From Aliivibrio finisterrensis (GTDB taxonomy: Bacteria > Pseudomonadota > Gammaproteobacteria > Enterobacterales > Vibrionaceae): a stretch of DNA of 63,525 nucleotides. Position 1 is the stretch's first letter. Each line of letters begins with the position of its first letter. Positions 17,858-27,163 of the stretch are shown here, one piece after another. Where the stretch lies: positions 1 to 63,525 of the forward strand of contig NZ_WBVP01000019.1 of the NCBI RefSeq assembly GCF_008933155.1, written 5' to 3'. A model generated the notes under the pieces. The model was not told the DNA's origin, made no database searches, and worked only from the letters and a program-made list of their open reading frames with translations. The translations under genes and the position numbers were made by a program.

Positions 17858-17905
17858 ATTAGAGTTAACTTTTATAATATCAATGTAACTAATTAGATGG
17901 TCTAT

Positions 17906-19375
17906 TTATCCCGACAGAGAGGGATGATCTAACTTTTCCTTATTCTCAACACCACTTTGCATAATCACTGCATCGTTATTACAAAATGGTGTCATGGTTA
18001 CCGTAATATCCCCTAAAGTATCCTCAGACGAAACGGCTTTGCAATGCTCTTTAACCATATAAGAAACATGAATTTTTAATACCAAAATACTGATAATACC
18101 AAACACAATATTACCTAGAGCTTGTCCATAAAGAACGCCAATACCGCCATACCACTGCGCCCCAAAATACACGAATGGCAAGGTACCAATAGTGGCTTTA
18201 CTTAAATTCAGTGCCGTTGAATACAATGGCTTGCCTAGATTATTAAAAGACGTATTCGCAACAAACATGGCACCATTAAAAATAAAAGTAATAGCAACCA
18301 CGGTACAGAATGTCGTCATAATAAGAGCAGCATCGTCCACCAAGCTAAACCAAGCAATAATTTGATCTTGAAGTAGGTACAAAATCAAAGAAACGAAGAC
18401 ACAATAAACCGATGAAAATAATAATGAATTTCTTAACGTCTCTTTTACTCTATCGACTCGTTTAGCACCGTAATTTTGTCCAATAATAGGCCCAACTGCA
18501 CCTGACATAGCAAAAATCACAGCAAACGTCACAGGGATTAATCGGCCAATAACGGCGAAACCAGCCACAAAATCCTCACCAAATGGTGCAAGTGTCGAGG
18601 TCACTATCGCATTTCCAATTGGCGTTGCGGTATTGGTAATAATTGCCGGGATCGCAATAGTAAATATGGCTGGCGTATGATGTTTGATGTCTTTCCATTG
18701 AGGTAGTGTGACCAATTTATGAGTCACGATTAATGGATAGAGTGAGAAAATTAAAACCGTCAAACGTGAAATAACAGAAGCAATCGCAGCCCCTTCCACA
18801 TTCATGTTAAAACCAAAGATAAAGATAGGATCAAGTACCGCATTCACAAGACCGCCATAAAGCGTTGCAAGCATAGAACGCTTCGCATCACCAACGGCTC
18901 TTAAGCCTGCCCCAGCAGCCATTGCTATCGCGATAATAGGCGTACTTGGTAATAAAATAGAAAGGTATGCTTGTGCTCGCTCTGCCACAACTCCTTTTGC
19001 CCCTATCATTGCAAGTAACTCAGGAATAAAGGAGAACATGATGATAGTAACAATACTATTTACAATAAAAGCGATAACTAAAGTACTTGAAGCCAGCTGT
19101 TTTGCTCTATCATTTTCTTTTGCTCCTAATGCCTTAGAAACAAGAGCTCCCATTGCAATGGATGAGCCAATAGAAACAGAAGTAGAAAAGAAAATAATTG
19201 TCCCAGCAAACCCGATAGCTGCCGCTAACTCAACCTGCCCCAGCATACTAATGAAAAACATATCGAGTAAATCAACAACAAACAATGCCATTAATCCGAT
19301 AGAAGCCGTTCCCGACATCACCAATATATGACGCATTGTAGAGCCCTGAACAAATTTCGCCGATTGATCACTCAC
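17906..19375 (-). CDS. MATE-family multidrug/cation exporter
   Basis: A 489-residue inner-membrane protein with about twelve membrane segments in two homologous halves, typical of MATE transporters. Blocks such as MRHILVMSGTASIGLMALFVVDLLDMFFIS near the start and VGPIIGQNYGAKR at the start of the second half are characteristic. The family exports organic cations and drugs in exchange for Na+ or H+. A C-terminal extension of about 35 residues (SSEDTLGDITVTMTPF...) makes it longer than the common 450-460. The start is a GTG with GGAG seven bases upstream. Substrates cannot be predicted. Confidence 0.9.
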   Translation of the reverse strand: MSDQSAKFVQGSTMRHILVMSGTASIGLMALFVVDLLDMFFISMLGQVELAAAIGFAGTIIFFSTSVSIGSSIAMGALVSKALGAKENDRAKQLASSTLVIAFIVNSIVTIIMFSFIPELLAMIGAKGVVAERAQAYLSILLPSTPIIAIAMAAGAGLRAVGDAKRSMLATLYGGLVNAVLDPIFIFGFNMNVEGAAIASVISRLTVLIFSLYPLIVTHKLVTLPQWKDIKHHTPAIFTIAIPAIITNTATPIGNAIVTSTLAPFGEDFVAGFAVIGRLIPVTFAVIFAMSGAVGPIIGQNYGAKRVDRVKETLRNSLLFSSVYCVFVSLILYLLQDQIIAWFSLVDDAALIMTTFCTVVAITFIFNGAMFVANTSFNNLGKPLYSTALNLSKATIGTLPFVYFGAQWYGGIGVLYGQALGNIVFGIISILVLKIHVSYMVKEHCKAVSSEDTLGDITVTMTPFCNNDAVIMQSGVENKEKLDHPSLSG

Positions 19376-19423
19376 TCATCTTCTCCAATTACTGAAATAA
19401 TTCTCAATACAATTTAAACCTAT

Positions 19424-19449
19424 AAAAAAACCACACCAATGTGTGGTTT
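19424..19449 (-). terminator. Terminator of the coiled-coil protein gene
   Basis: AAACCACAC (19428-19436) and GTGTGGTTT (19441-19449) form a 9-bp stem with a 4-base loop. On the minus strand it is followed by a run of seven T residues. It separates the coiled-coil gene from the MATE gene. Confidence 0.85.
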
Positions 19450-19468
19450 CTTTATTCAAAAAAAGTAC

Positions 19469-20215
19469 TTACATTCCTAAATCTTCGCTAATACGATCGA
19501 TCTCTTTAATGTCCATCTGTAATAATTGAAGTTCATCATTATATTGTGCAATTTGTTTTTTTGCTTCTTCTTGACGCTTACATACGTCCGATTTCACATC
19601 CCAACTTTTGCCTTCCAAATACACCGCACAATCTTTAGCAAGTTGCTTCTCATTAGCCTCTGCTACTTCAATTTTCACTTCAAGATCACCCGCTTCTTCT
19701 TTTAACTGTAGCTGACGCTGAAATAATTGCTTAGCACGAGACAACATAGTTAGCTGTAGATCAACTTGATTAGTCAATTGAGTGATTTGCTTATCTTGCT
19801 CTTCTACTTGCATACCCAATGAAGCGTTATGAGATTTTAATGCCCCGACTTCTTTGGTTATCGATGTGCGTTTTTTAGCTTCAGCGGCAATAGCTTGTGC
19901 CTTATCTTCCTCATTTACTTTCTTTTGCTCTTCTAAAGCTTGCTCTTTTTCTCTCGAAATCAACACATCAAGCTCTGCATTTTTTACGTCAGCTTGCTTC
20001 AATTCTGCTTGATATTGCTTGGCTTTCGCTTCTAGCTGAGTATAAGCCGCAGACCATTTATTATCAGACAGACTCGAACCAATTAGCCCGCCAGCAATGG
20101 CGCCAATGATTAAGGTAACCCCAGCAACCCAATGACTAGTTTTTGATTTTTCTTCAATAATGATAACGTCTTCGTCATGATCGTCAGTCGTTCTGGTTTG
20201 ATTTTCTACACTCAC
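19469..20215 (-). CDS. Membrane-anchored coiled-coil protein, unknown function
   Basis: A 248-residue protein with an acidic cytoplasmic N-terminus (DDHDEDVIIIEEK), one membrane segment (about residues 29-48, rich in Gly/Ala/Ile) and a long heptad-rich coiled coil to the C-terminus, probably periplasmic. Two cysteines (DCAVYL and SDVCKR) could form a disulfide. GAGGT lies upstream of a GTG start. It looks like a conserved Vibrio envelope protein, but I recognise no family or catalytic motif. It is transcribed alone and ends in a strong terminator. Confidence 0.65.
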   Translation of the reverse strand: MSVENQTRTTDDHDEDVIIIEEKSKTSHWVAGVTLIIGAIAGGLIGSSLSDNKWSAAYTQLEAKAKQYQAELKQADVKNAELDVLISREKEQALEEQKKVNEEDKAQAIAAEAKKRTSITKEVGALKSHNASLGMQVEEQDKQITQLTNQVDLQLTMLSRAKQLFQRQLQLKEEAGDLEVKIEVAEANEKQLAKDCAVYLEGKSWDVKSDVCKRQEEAKKQIAQYNDELQLLQMDIKEIDRISEDLGM

Positions 20216-20294
20216 GCATTAACCTCAAGCATTCATATATAAACAATAGATAGTATAGATGCATTCTCTACACATTTTATAAGTAACAAACAGT

Positions 20295-20453
20295 TTATCG
20301 GATCAGTTCTGAAATCATGATGTATGCCACATAAATAGCAACACCAATCACTGACGTATAAACCACCGATTTTTGAATTTTTTCATTTGCTCTGTATTTG
20401 AATAACAGTGCCGAAAGAGCAAACAATAAAATAATGACAGCAACTCGTAACAT
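20295..20453 (-). CDS. Small two-helix membrane protein (52 aa)
   Basis: A 52-residue frame reads MLRVAVIILLFALSALLFKYR, a short charged turn with NEKIQ, then a second hydrophobic helix ending MISELIR. GAGGTG lies five bases before the ATG, which supports translation. It is probably an inner-membrane mini-protein. The function is unknown. It diverges from the riboswitch-controlled symporter unit and lies upstream of the coiled-coil gene on the same strand. Confidence 0.55.
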   Translation of the reverse strand: MLRVAVIILLFALSALLFKYRANEKIQKSVVYTSVIGVAIYVAYIMISELIR

Positions 20454-20644
20454 AGTACACCTCGCTTTTCTTATACTTTAGCACATTTTTACACTCTAAA
20501 TACTTGAGTTATCGTTGTTATTTTGAACAAAGAAACCGTTTTCGATCAATTTTTATCTATTTTGTAAATAAAATGCATGACAAAAAAATGTGACTTGTCT
20601 AACATACTCAACTTAGCTACTACGTAGCTTACAATTTGTTGATC

Positions 20645-20860
20645 CGATGAAGACTGCAGGAGAGCGGCAACGCCATTTTTGGCAACGCCCACCGAAGAAG
20701 TAAATCTTTCAGGTGCCTAGTTCATTTTTATGAATAAGGTGAGGACTGTAGTTGGAGGAATCTCTGGAGAGAGCCGTTAAATCGGCCGCCGAAGGAGCAA
20801 GCCCTTATCTGAAAAATGATAACGGTGAAACTCTCAGGCAAAAGGACAGAGGAGAAAGTG
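20645..20860 (+). promoter_or_regulatory. Tandem glycine riboswitch
   Basis: Two glycine aptamers lie in tandem. The first (about 20645-20746) reads CCGATGAAGACTGCAGGAGAG ... CACCGAAGAAG ... TCTTTCAGGTGCC ... GAGGACTGTAG. The second (about 20750-20855) reads TTGGAGGAA..CTCTGGAGAGAG ... GCCGCCGAAGGAGCAAG ... AACTCTCAGGCAAAAGGACAGAG. Order and conserved bases match the well-known Vibrio cholerae riboswitch. It lies about 100 bp before a sodium:alanine/glycine symporter gene, so glycine level should control that gene. The 20454-20644 stretch before it holds only promoter-like AT-rich DNA. Confidence 0.97.
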
Positions 20861-20956
20861 ATCCGATTAATCTCGGCTCTATACTATTGCCTATTTTTTT
20901 AGTTTTAGTACACCACTCTCTCTTCTCCTTTCTATATGTTTTATTAAGGGGAAACC

Positions 20957-22327
20957 ATGAACACTTTTCACAACACGCTTGTTACTATCGATAACTTCAT
21001 TTGGGGTCCACCTCTATTGATCTTATTAGTGGGTACAGGTATCTACTTTACGTTCCGACTTCGTATTTTCCAACTTCGTCACTTACCTACTGCACTAAAA
21101 ATGGTCTTCTCAAAAGAAGAGAATCAAAGTACAGGTAAAGGTGATGTCTCTAGTTTCGCTGCATTATGCACCGCCCTATCTGCCACTATTGGTACGGGTA
21201 ATATTGTTGGTGTTGCCACCGCAATAAAAATGGGGGGACCTGGTGCTCTATTTTGGATGTGGCTTGCAGCCGTATTTGGAATGGCTACAAAGTACGCAGA
21301 GTGTTTATTAGCGGTAAAATTCAGAAAAACAGACAGTAATGGCCAGATGATCGGCGGCCCTATGTACTACATCGAGTACGGTATGGGTAATAAGTGGCTC
21401 GCTAAATTGTTTGCCCTATTTGCTTTAGGCGTTGCCTGTTTTGGTATTGGTACTTTCCCACAAATTAACGCGATTGTAGATTCAGCTCACCTCACAATGA
21501 ACGCGCCTGCATGGTTAACTGGCGGCATCCTTACTGTCCTTGTTGCCGTTGTAACGCTTGGTGGCATTCAATCTATTGCGAAAGTAGCAGAGAAAGTCGT
21601 TCCAACCATGGCGGTGATTTATGTTGTATCATGTGCATCGGTATTATTATTCCAAGCTGAAGCACTGCCTGCTGCCTTTCAATTAGTCATTTCATCCGCC
21701 TTTACAGGTACAGCAGCAACGGGTGGCTTTATTGGTGCGTCTATCATGCTTGCTATTCAGTCGGGTGTAGCGCGTGGCGTATTCTCAAACGAATCAGGTC
21801 TTGGTAGTGCTCCTATCGCTGCCGCTGCCGCAAAAACGGATTCTTGTGTAAAACAAGGGCTTGTTTCAATGACAGGTACCTTCTTTGATACCGTGATCAT
21901 TTGTACTATGACAGGGTTAACCTTAGTCGTTACTGGTGTTTGGCAAGGGGATTCTGCTGGTGCACTAATGACAACTCAAGCATTTGCTATTGGTCTAGGC
22001 TCTGAACAACTAGGCCCTTACCTTGTATCGATTGGATTAATGTTTTTTGCCTTTACCACCATTTTAGGTTGGAACTATTATGGGGAGCGTTGTGTTACCT
22101 ATTTATTTGGTACTAAAGGTGTTCTTCCATATAAAATCATCTTCATTGCTTTAGTGGCTTCCGGCGCTTATATGCACCTAGATACCATTTGGGTGATTGC
22201 AGATATTGTTAATGGTTTGATGGCGATCCCAAATTTGATCGGTTTAATTGCCTTACGCCACATAATTATTGAAGAAACTCACCTCTTCTTTAGTAGGAAA
22301 GAATCGACGCCCTTTTATAAAAATTAA
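20957..22327 (+). CDS. Sodium:alanine/glycine symporter (AGCS family)
   Basis: A 456-residue polytopic transporter of the alanine-or-glycine:cation symporter family. Typical blocks are the N-terminal FIWGPPLLILLVGTGIYFTFRL, SALCTALSATIGTGNIVGVATAI, GGPMYYIE, the signature NESGLGSAPIAAAAAKT and GWNYYGERC. It imports glycine or alanine with Na+ across the inner membrane. The riboswitch in its leader makes glycine the likely physiological substrate. AAGGGG lies before the ATG. Whether glycine turns expression up or down cannot be read from sequence alone. Confidence 0.95.
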   Translation: MNTFHNTLVTIDNFIWGPPLLILLVGTGIYFTFRLRIFQLRHLPTALKMVFSKEENQSTGKGDVSSFAALCTALSATIGTGNIVGVATAIKMGGPGALFWMWLAAVFGMATKYAECLLAVKFRKTDSNGQMIGGPMYYIEYGMGNKWLAKLFALFALGVACFGIGTFPQINAIVDSAHLTMNAPAWLTGGILTVLVAVVTLGGIQSIAKVAEKVVPTMAVIYVVSCASVLLFQAEALPAAFQLVISSAFTGTAATGGFIGASIMLAIQSGVARGVFSNESGLGSAPIAAAAAKTDSCVKQGLVSMTGTFFDTVIICTMTGLTLVVTGVWQGDSAGALMTTQAFAIGLGSEQLGPYLVSIGLMFFAFTTILGWNYYGERCVTYLFGTKGVLPYKIIFIALVASGAYMHLDTIWVIADIVNGLMAIPNLIGLIALRHIIIEETHLFFSRKESTPFYKN

Positions 22328-22456
22328 AAAATCAAATATTTAACAAAAATAAGCGCCCTGTATCGACAAATAGAAACATTTTTGCAACCAATGCAGACCA
22401 GATGCTACTTAATTTGCTATACTTCCTTCACTACATAAAGTAAAACGTGGTGATAT

Positions 22457-22564
22457 ATGGATGTATTAACTCTGATATTTGGTTCAATTATATTAGTGAT
22501 AACGATCGGTTTTTTGATCTCTTTTTTCAAAGCTCTATTTACTGAGTTTAAAAATTTGGATTAA
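22457..22564 (+). CDS. Putative 35-aa membrane mini-protein
   Basis: A 35-residue frame (MDVLTLIFGSIILVITIGFL followed by ISFFKALFTEFKNLD) is a single hydrophobic helix with a short charged tail. GGTG lies five bases before the ATG, and a strong terminator follows 25 bases after the stop. That pattern suggests a true short transcript. The function is unknown. Confidence 0.45.
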   Translation: MDVLTLIFGSIILVITIGFLISFFKALFTEFKNLD

Positions 22565-22588
22565 CTATCTAACCAGAAAATTACGTTT

Positions 22589-22614
22589 AAAAGCAGCTTT
22601 CCAAGCTGCTTTTT
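22589..22614 (+). terminator. Strong intrinsic terminator
   Basis: AAAAGCAGCTT (22589-22599) pairs with AAGCTGCTTTTT (22603-22614) around a 3-base loop, with the T run on the plus strand. Confidence 0.88.
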
Positions 22615-22709
22615 CATTTTTGTGACATCTGCTATTACATTTTCCCTGCTACTTTATCTTGTATTTCATTACAATATGTTTTATTCCACATCAAAATAAT
22701 AGAGGTATT

Positions 22710-24398
22710 ATGCGCTATCTTATTGGGCTAATTTTTCTTTTTTGTACCAGCAGCACTTTTGCAGATGAAGCTCAAGATCTAGCTGATTTAAATAAAATAA
22801 ACACAGAGGTTGCCAGACTTAAGCAAGAAGCAGCTTCATTTACTGGGAATGATCTTACGGTTATACGTGTTCAGCAGCTTGATAAAAATAACCAACTTAG
22901 AGCCGTTTTAGCTGATTTAATTAACCGTCACGATAACGAAACCACCCCTTTACTGGTTACAGAAGTAAAAAACCAAATTACTTATGCCAATCGAACCATT
23001 GCCTATCTTGATAAAAACATAAAAGAAAAGCAAGCAGACTTAGATGATGCAAAAATCGAGCAGAAACTCACTCTACAAAATACTATCAAAGAATTTCAAG
23101 ACTATTATTATTTGTCTTTAAACGACCAACTTACAAATTATCAATGGCTTGAAAAACTTGGCAGCCCAGAGTCCAGCAACTTAGTAAAATTCACACTTTT
23201 CATCGATCAAAAAATAAAATTTCTTTCTGCATCACTAAGTTTTGATAACAGTCGAGAGCAATTGCTTTCAAGTCAGCTTCAACACTCATCTGATTCAGAA
23301 AAATCTTCACTTACTCTAGAGCATCTCTTTTTTGAACGAAAAGTCTCTAACTCAACCTACGCCCTTGGTAAACTGATCACGATTGCGGATCAACTCAACA
23401 TAAATACAATTGATTACAAACGACAAATGTTTTCTACCACAGGAAATTTTACTGAAGATATTCTAAACCCCACTGTCATTGCTGCAATTTTAAGCAACTG
23501 GTTGTCATCTGGCAGCGACTGGCTATTTAAGCATGCACCAGACCAATTCTTTAAGCTCTTTATTTTCTTATTAATCCTATTTACAACCCGCATACTGGCA
23601 AACCTAATTCGTAAAGCTGTATTAAAAGCCGTGGTGCAGCCACATTTACGAATGAGTAAATTAATGCAGGACTTTTTCGTCTCTATGTCGAGTAAGTTAA
23701 TTTACTTTATTGGTATTTTAATTGCGTTTTCAAAAATTGGTTTAGATCTCGCCCCAGTTCTTACAGGCTTTGGTGTTGCCGGTATTATTATTGGTTTTGC
23801 ACTGCAAGACACCTTATCCAACTTTGCGTCAGGCATGATGTTGCTTATCTATCGTCCATTCGATGTAGGAGATTTTGTTGAAGCTGGCGGTGTATCTGGT
23901 AAGGTAAGCTCCATGAGCCTTGTTAACACCACGATAAAAACCTTTGATAACCAAATCATTATTTTACCCAACAGTAAGATTTGGGGCGATGTAATTAAAA
24001 ACGTCACTCATGAACGATTGCGCCGTGTCGATATGGTATTTGGTATTGGCTATGACGACAGTATCGAGCACGCAGAAAAAATTCTTGCTGAAATAGTGGA
24101 TGCCCACCCTGCTACATTGAAAAAACCAGAGCCAAACATTCGTGTTCATACACTTGGGGCTTCATCCATCGATTTTATTGTACGCCCATGGGTGAAAACC
24201 GATGATTATTGGGATGTGTATTGGGATATTACCCGCGAGGTAAAACTGCGTTTTGATAAAGAAGGAATTTCGATCCCTTTTGCACAGCAAGATATACACG
24301 TACACTTTGCCAAGAAAGATAAAAAACCAAACGAAGAAAATACAATAGCTGAAGAGATTGGTAGCGTGATAGATTCTGCTCGTTCAAAAGAGAGTTAG
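22710..24398 (+). CDS. MscS-family mechanosensitive channel with periplasmic N-terminus
   Basis: About 562 residues. I chose ATG 22710, which has AGAGG upstream and gives a signal peptide (MRYLIGLIFLFCTSSTFA). A helical periplasmic region of about 230 residues is followed by three or more membrane segments and the MscS core. The pore helix GFGVAGIIIGFALQDTLSNFASGM and the beta domain with YRPFDVGDFVEAGGVSGKV and TFDNQIIILPNSKIWGDVI are plain (about 370-450). The family opens when membrane tension rises and protects against hypo-osmotic shock. The large N-terminal extension resembles KefA/MscM-like members. Confidence 0.92.
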   Translation: MRYLIGLIFLFCTSSTFADEAQDLADLNKINTEVARLKQEAASFTGNDLTVIRVQQLDKNNQLRAVLADLINRHDNETTPLLVTEVKNQITYANRTIAYLDKNIKEKQADLDDAKIEQKLTLQNTIKEFQDYYYLSLNDQLTNYQWLEKLGSPESSNLVKFTLFIDQKIKFLSASLSFDNSREQLLSSQLQHSSDSEKSSLTLEHLFFERKVSNSTYALGKLITIADQLNINTIDYKRQMFSTTGNFTEDILNPTVIAAILSNWLSSGSDWLFKHAPDQFFKLFIFLLILFTTRILANLIRKAVLKAVVQPHLRMSKLMQDFFVSMSSKLIYFIGILIAFSKIGLDLAPVLTGFGVAGIIIGFALQDTLSNFASGMMLLIYRPFDVGDFVEAGGVSGKVSSMSLVNTTIKTFDNQIIILPNSKIWGDVIKNVTHERLRRVDMVFGIGYDDSIEHAEKILAEIVDAHPATLKKPEPNIRVHTLGASSIDFIVRPWVKTDDYWDVYWDITREVKLRFDKEGISIPFAQQDIHVHFAKKDKKPNEENTIAEEIGSVIDSARSKES

Positions 24399-24404
24399 CA
24401 AAAA

Positions 24405-24450
24405 AAGAATGCTATTCATGAAATCAACAACATCCATGTATAGCATTCTT
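24405..24450. terminator. Bidirectional terminator between mscS-like and lysE-like genes
   Basis: AAGAATGCTAT (24405-24415) pairs with ATAGCATTCTT (24440-24450), flanked by A and T runs. It lies between two convergent genes. Confidence 0.8.
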
Positions 24451-24464
24451 ATTTAATACGAGTT

Positions 24465-25094
24465 TTATTTTGAAACCAATAAGTTCGCACCTAATAAAAC
24501 TAATACGGCTCCAGTCACTCTTTCTATGCGTTTCGTTACCTTCTCGCTAGACATTAACTCTTTCGCCTTTTCAACCAGTAGCGCAATTCCACCCTGCCAA
24601 AACATAGCAATAATAAAGTGAATACTCGCCATCAGTAACGATTGAGCAAACGCACTGTATTCAGGGTTAATAAATTGTGGCAATAAAGCCAAATAAAAAA
24701 CCGCTGTTTTTGGGTTTAATATATTGGATAAAAATCCTTCTTTAAATGAAAGCAATAAAGGCTGACCCTCTCGGCTTATTACATTATTAACGTTCTGCGA
24801 TTGATACTGGTTAAATGTACTTCTTATTGATTGTATTCCTAAATAAATCAAATAAATAGCACCTATGGTTTTTACCGCAGTAAACAGTTCCGCAGAGCTT
24901 ACAAGGAGTACGGATAAACCAACCGCAGACATAGTGGCATGCACAAACAAACCGCAACAGATACCAAAACTGCACGTTACTCCATCTTTCCAACCACCAC
25001 GAGTAGTATTACGAATAACCAGTGCAGTATCTAACCCGGGAGTCATTGTTAGTAACAATATAGCAATAAAGAATGCCCAAAAATCCGTTATCAT
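24465..25094 (-). CDS. LysE/RhtB-family amino-acid exporter
   Basis: A protein of about 209 residues with five to six membrane segments. Family marks are the N-terminal FFIAILLLTMTPGLDTALVIRNT and GFLSNILNPKTAVFYLALLPQF. Members export amino acids such as lysine, homoserine or threonine out of the cytoplasm. I prefer ATG 25094 because GGA lies seven bases upstream. ATG 25106, four codons earlier, is also possible. No regulator is adjacent, so the substrate is open. Confidence 0.9.
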   Translation of the reverse strand: MITDFWAFFIAILLLTMTPGLDTALVIRNTTRGGWKDGVTCSFGICCGLFVHATMSAVGLSVLLVSSAELFTAVKTIGAIYLIYLGIQSIRSTFNQYQSQNVNNVISREGQPLLLSFKEGFLSNILNPKTAVFYLALLPQFINPEYSAFAQSLLMASIHFIIAMFWQGGIALLVEKAKELMSSEKVTKRIERVTGAVLVLLGANLLVSK

Positions 25095-25329
25095 GCTTAT
25101 ATCCATATTTGATTGAGATTATTGTTAATATAACGATTAAACACGAATTTACTATCATTAATTGTTGTATTTATAAATTTGAGTAATAACTCTATATATT
25201 CCCTGCATTCAATAAACTTAATAGGGATATATAAATTAGGCCATATAGAGATCTATTTGACCTTAATTCGAAAGTTATTTGGTACGAAGCCCGATAAGGT
25301 ACACGCATTAATTCAGGGGGAGATGAGTA

Positions 25330-25461
25330 ATGAATCACGTAAAATTTGAATATCGAGTAATGGGGTTTGGTAACTGGATTTCAGCAACCGTTTCTCGCGA
25401 TATTGCCGAGAAATTGGCTGAAGAATACATATCTTACGGTTGGCCAGTAAAAATCAGTTAA
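25330..25461 (+). CDS. 43-aa small protein
   Basis: A 43-residue frame begins MNHVKFEYRVMGFGNWISAT and ends GWPVKIS. A strong purine-rich ribosome site (GGGGGAG) lies seven bases before the ATG and a terminator follows. The protein is soluble with aromatic residues and resembles a small beta/alpha unit. I do not recognise its family. Confidence 0.55.
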   Translation: MNHVKFEYRVMGFGNWISATVSRDIAEKLAEEYISYGWPVKIS

Positions 25462-25487
25462 CCTATTGTCGCTGTTTGTGATAATTG

Positions 25488-25516
25488 ATACCTCGCTAAA
25501 TGCGGGGTATTTTTTA
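25488..25516 (+). terminator. Terminator after the 43-aa gene
   Basis: ATACCTCGC (25488-25496) pairs with GCGGGGTAT (25502-25510), including one T-G pair, followed by TTTTT. Confidence 0.8.
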
Positions 25517-25614
25517 TCTGTTTAATGTCATTGATTACTATAAATATTTTACCTTGCGATAAACATAGAGTTACAATCATTAAAAGTCAGAATAATTAAA
25601 ATGAAGGAATATCT

Positions 25615-27096
25615 ATGAGCCATTACCAAAAACTCGTTCAACACCATTTAAAAATCTCTCGTTTTGAGCATCTTTCCGCTATCTGTGGTTGGGATCAAGC
25701 TGCCGTAATGCCATCGGGCGGTAATGAAGCAAGATCTGAAGCCATGGCTGAATTGTCTGTTCATTTGCATCAACTTGGTAATGCCCCACAGCTTGCAGAA
25801 TGGTTTGATAAAGCAGAATCAGAATCTTTATCTACTAATGAACAAGCAAGCCTTCGTGAAATGAAATCACAATGGCAACAAACCACGGCCCTGCCTGAAA
25901 CCTTAGTAGAAGCGCAATCTCTTGCTGGCTCTAAGTGTGAGCATGCATGGCGCTCACAACGTAGCGAAAATGACTGGGAAGGTTTCAGCAAAAACTTTGC
26001 AGAAGTGGTTGCCCTATCTCAAGAAGAAGCACAAATTCGCGCAGAGATCACAGGCCTAACCCCTTACGATGCCATGCTTGATCTATACGAACCAGGAACC
26101 ACCACTGAAAAACTGGATGTAGTATTTAACGACGTAAAATCATGGCTACCAACGCTCATTCAAAACATTCAAGAGAAACAAGCAACAGAATCAATCTATT
26201 TACCTGATGGCAATTACCCAACAGAGCAACAACGCCAGCTGAGTTTGGATGTGATGAAGTTTTTGAACTTCGATTTTGATCACGGTCGTCTTGATGTAAG
26301 TATGCACCCTTTCTGTGGCGGCGTACCGACAGATGTTCGTATCACTACGCGTTATGATGAAAACGATTTTGTGCAATCATTAATGGGAACCGTGCACGAA
26401 ACAGGTCACGCGCGTTACGAGCAAGGATTACCAAAAGCGTTTGCAGGTCTGCCAGTAGGACAAGCTCGCTCAATGGGTATTCATGAATCCCAAAGCCTGT
26501 TTTTTGAGATGCAACTAGGCCGCAGTGCTGAGTTTATCTCTCAGCTCTCGCCATTAGTACAAAAGAACTTTATAAACGCAGATCAGAAGATCTTTGAGAC
26601 CGATAACCTGCAAAAGATCTACACACGCGTAAACCCTGATTTTATCCGTGTAGATGCCGATGAAGCGACATACCCTGCCCACGTTATTTTACGTTATGAA
26701 ATCGAGCGTGATTTAATGAACGGTAACATCAGCTATAAAGATATCCCTGAATTATGGGATGCAAAAATGCAGCAGTACCTAGGTTTAACCACTAAAGGCA
26801 ACTACAAAAACGGTTGTATGCAAGACATTCACTGGACAGACGGCAGCTTTGGTTACTTCCCAAGCTACACACTAGGCGCCATGTACGCTGCACAGTTTAT
26901 GGCAGCAATGAAACAAACCGTAGATGTAGAAAAAGCCATACTAAGAGGTGATTTAAGCCCTATCTTCACTTGGTTATCAGACAATATCTGGAGTAAGGCA
27001 TCACTATTCTCAACCGATGATTTAGTGAAGCAAGCAACGGGTGATGTGCTAAATTCGAGTTTCTTTAAAGCGCATCTAGAGAAGCGTTATCTTTAA
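25615..27096 (+). CDS. M32 metallo-carboxypeptidase (carboxypeptidase Taq family)
   Basis: A 493-residue zinc carboxypeptidase, the usual length of the M32 family. The active-site helix carries HETGH near residue 261, with a downstream glutamate in HESQSLFFE completing the zinc site. DEATYPAHVILRYEIERDL and GSFGYFPSYTLG are further family blocks. It removes C-terminal residues from peptides in the cytoplasm. The gene is intact, but its last 231 bp are repeated, diverged, at 34676-34906 beyond the inserted operon. AAGGAA lies upstream of the ATG. Confidence 0.95.
   Translation: MSHYQKLVQHHLKISRFEHLSAICGWDQAAVMPSGGNEARSEAMAELSVHLHQLGNAPQLAEWFDKAESESLSTNEQASLREMKSQWQQTTALPETLVEAQSLAGSKCEHAWRSQRSENDWEGFSKNFAEVVALSQEEAQIRAEITGLTPYDAMLDLYEPGTTTEKLDVVFNDVKSWLPTLIQNIQEKQATESIYLPDGNYPTEQQRQLSLDVMKFLNFDFDHGRLDVSMHPFCGGVPTDVRITTRYDENDFVQSLMGTVHETGHARYEQGLPKAFAGLPVGQARSMGIHESQSLFFEMQLGRSAEFISQLSPLVQKNFINADQKIFETDNLQKIYTRVNPDFIRVDADEATYPAHVILRYEIERDLMNGNISYKDIPELWDAKMQQYLGLTTKGNYKNGCMQDIHWTDGSFGYFPSYTLGAMYAAQFMAAMKQTVDVEKAILRGDLSPIFTWLSDNIWSKASLFSTDDLVKQATGDVLNSSFFKAHLEKRYL
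26860..27090 (+). repeat. Left direct repeat: 3' end of the M32 gene
   Basis: These 231 bp align without gaps to 34676-34906, with 13 differences by my count (about 94% identity). Ten of the 13 changes are synonymous, so both copies diverged as working coding sequence before coming together. They bound the accessory island. Confidence 0.9.
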
Positions 27097-27126
27097 AATA
27101 AACAAATAAAGCGTCAAATTAAATGT

Positions 27127-27148
27127 AGAGCAGCACAGGTGCTGCTCT
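27127..27148. terminator. Hairpin between M32 gene and WYL gene
   Basis: AGAGCAGC (27127-27134) pairs with GCTGCTCT (27141-27148), the loop being ACAGGT. It lies between convergent genes and is followed by CTTTG on the plus strand. Confidence 0.65.
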
Positions 27149-27163
27149 CTTTGTTCAATTACA

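Noticed and set aside
20752-20994. An 80-residue open frame over the second glycine aptamer
   Set aside because: It coincides with conserved riboswitch sequence and runs into the symporter gene, so the constraint there is RNA structure.
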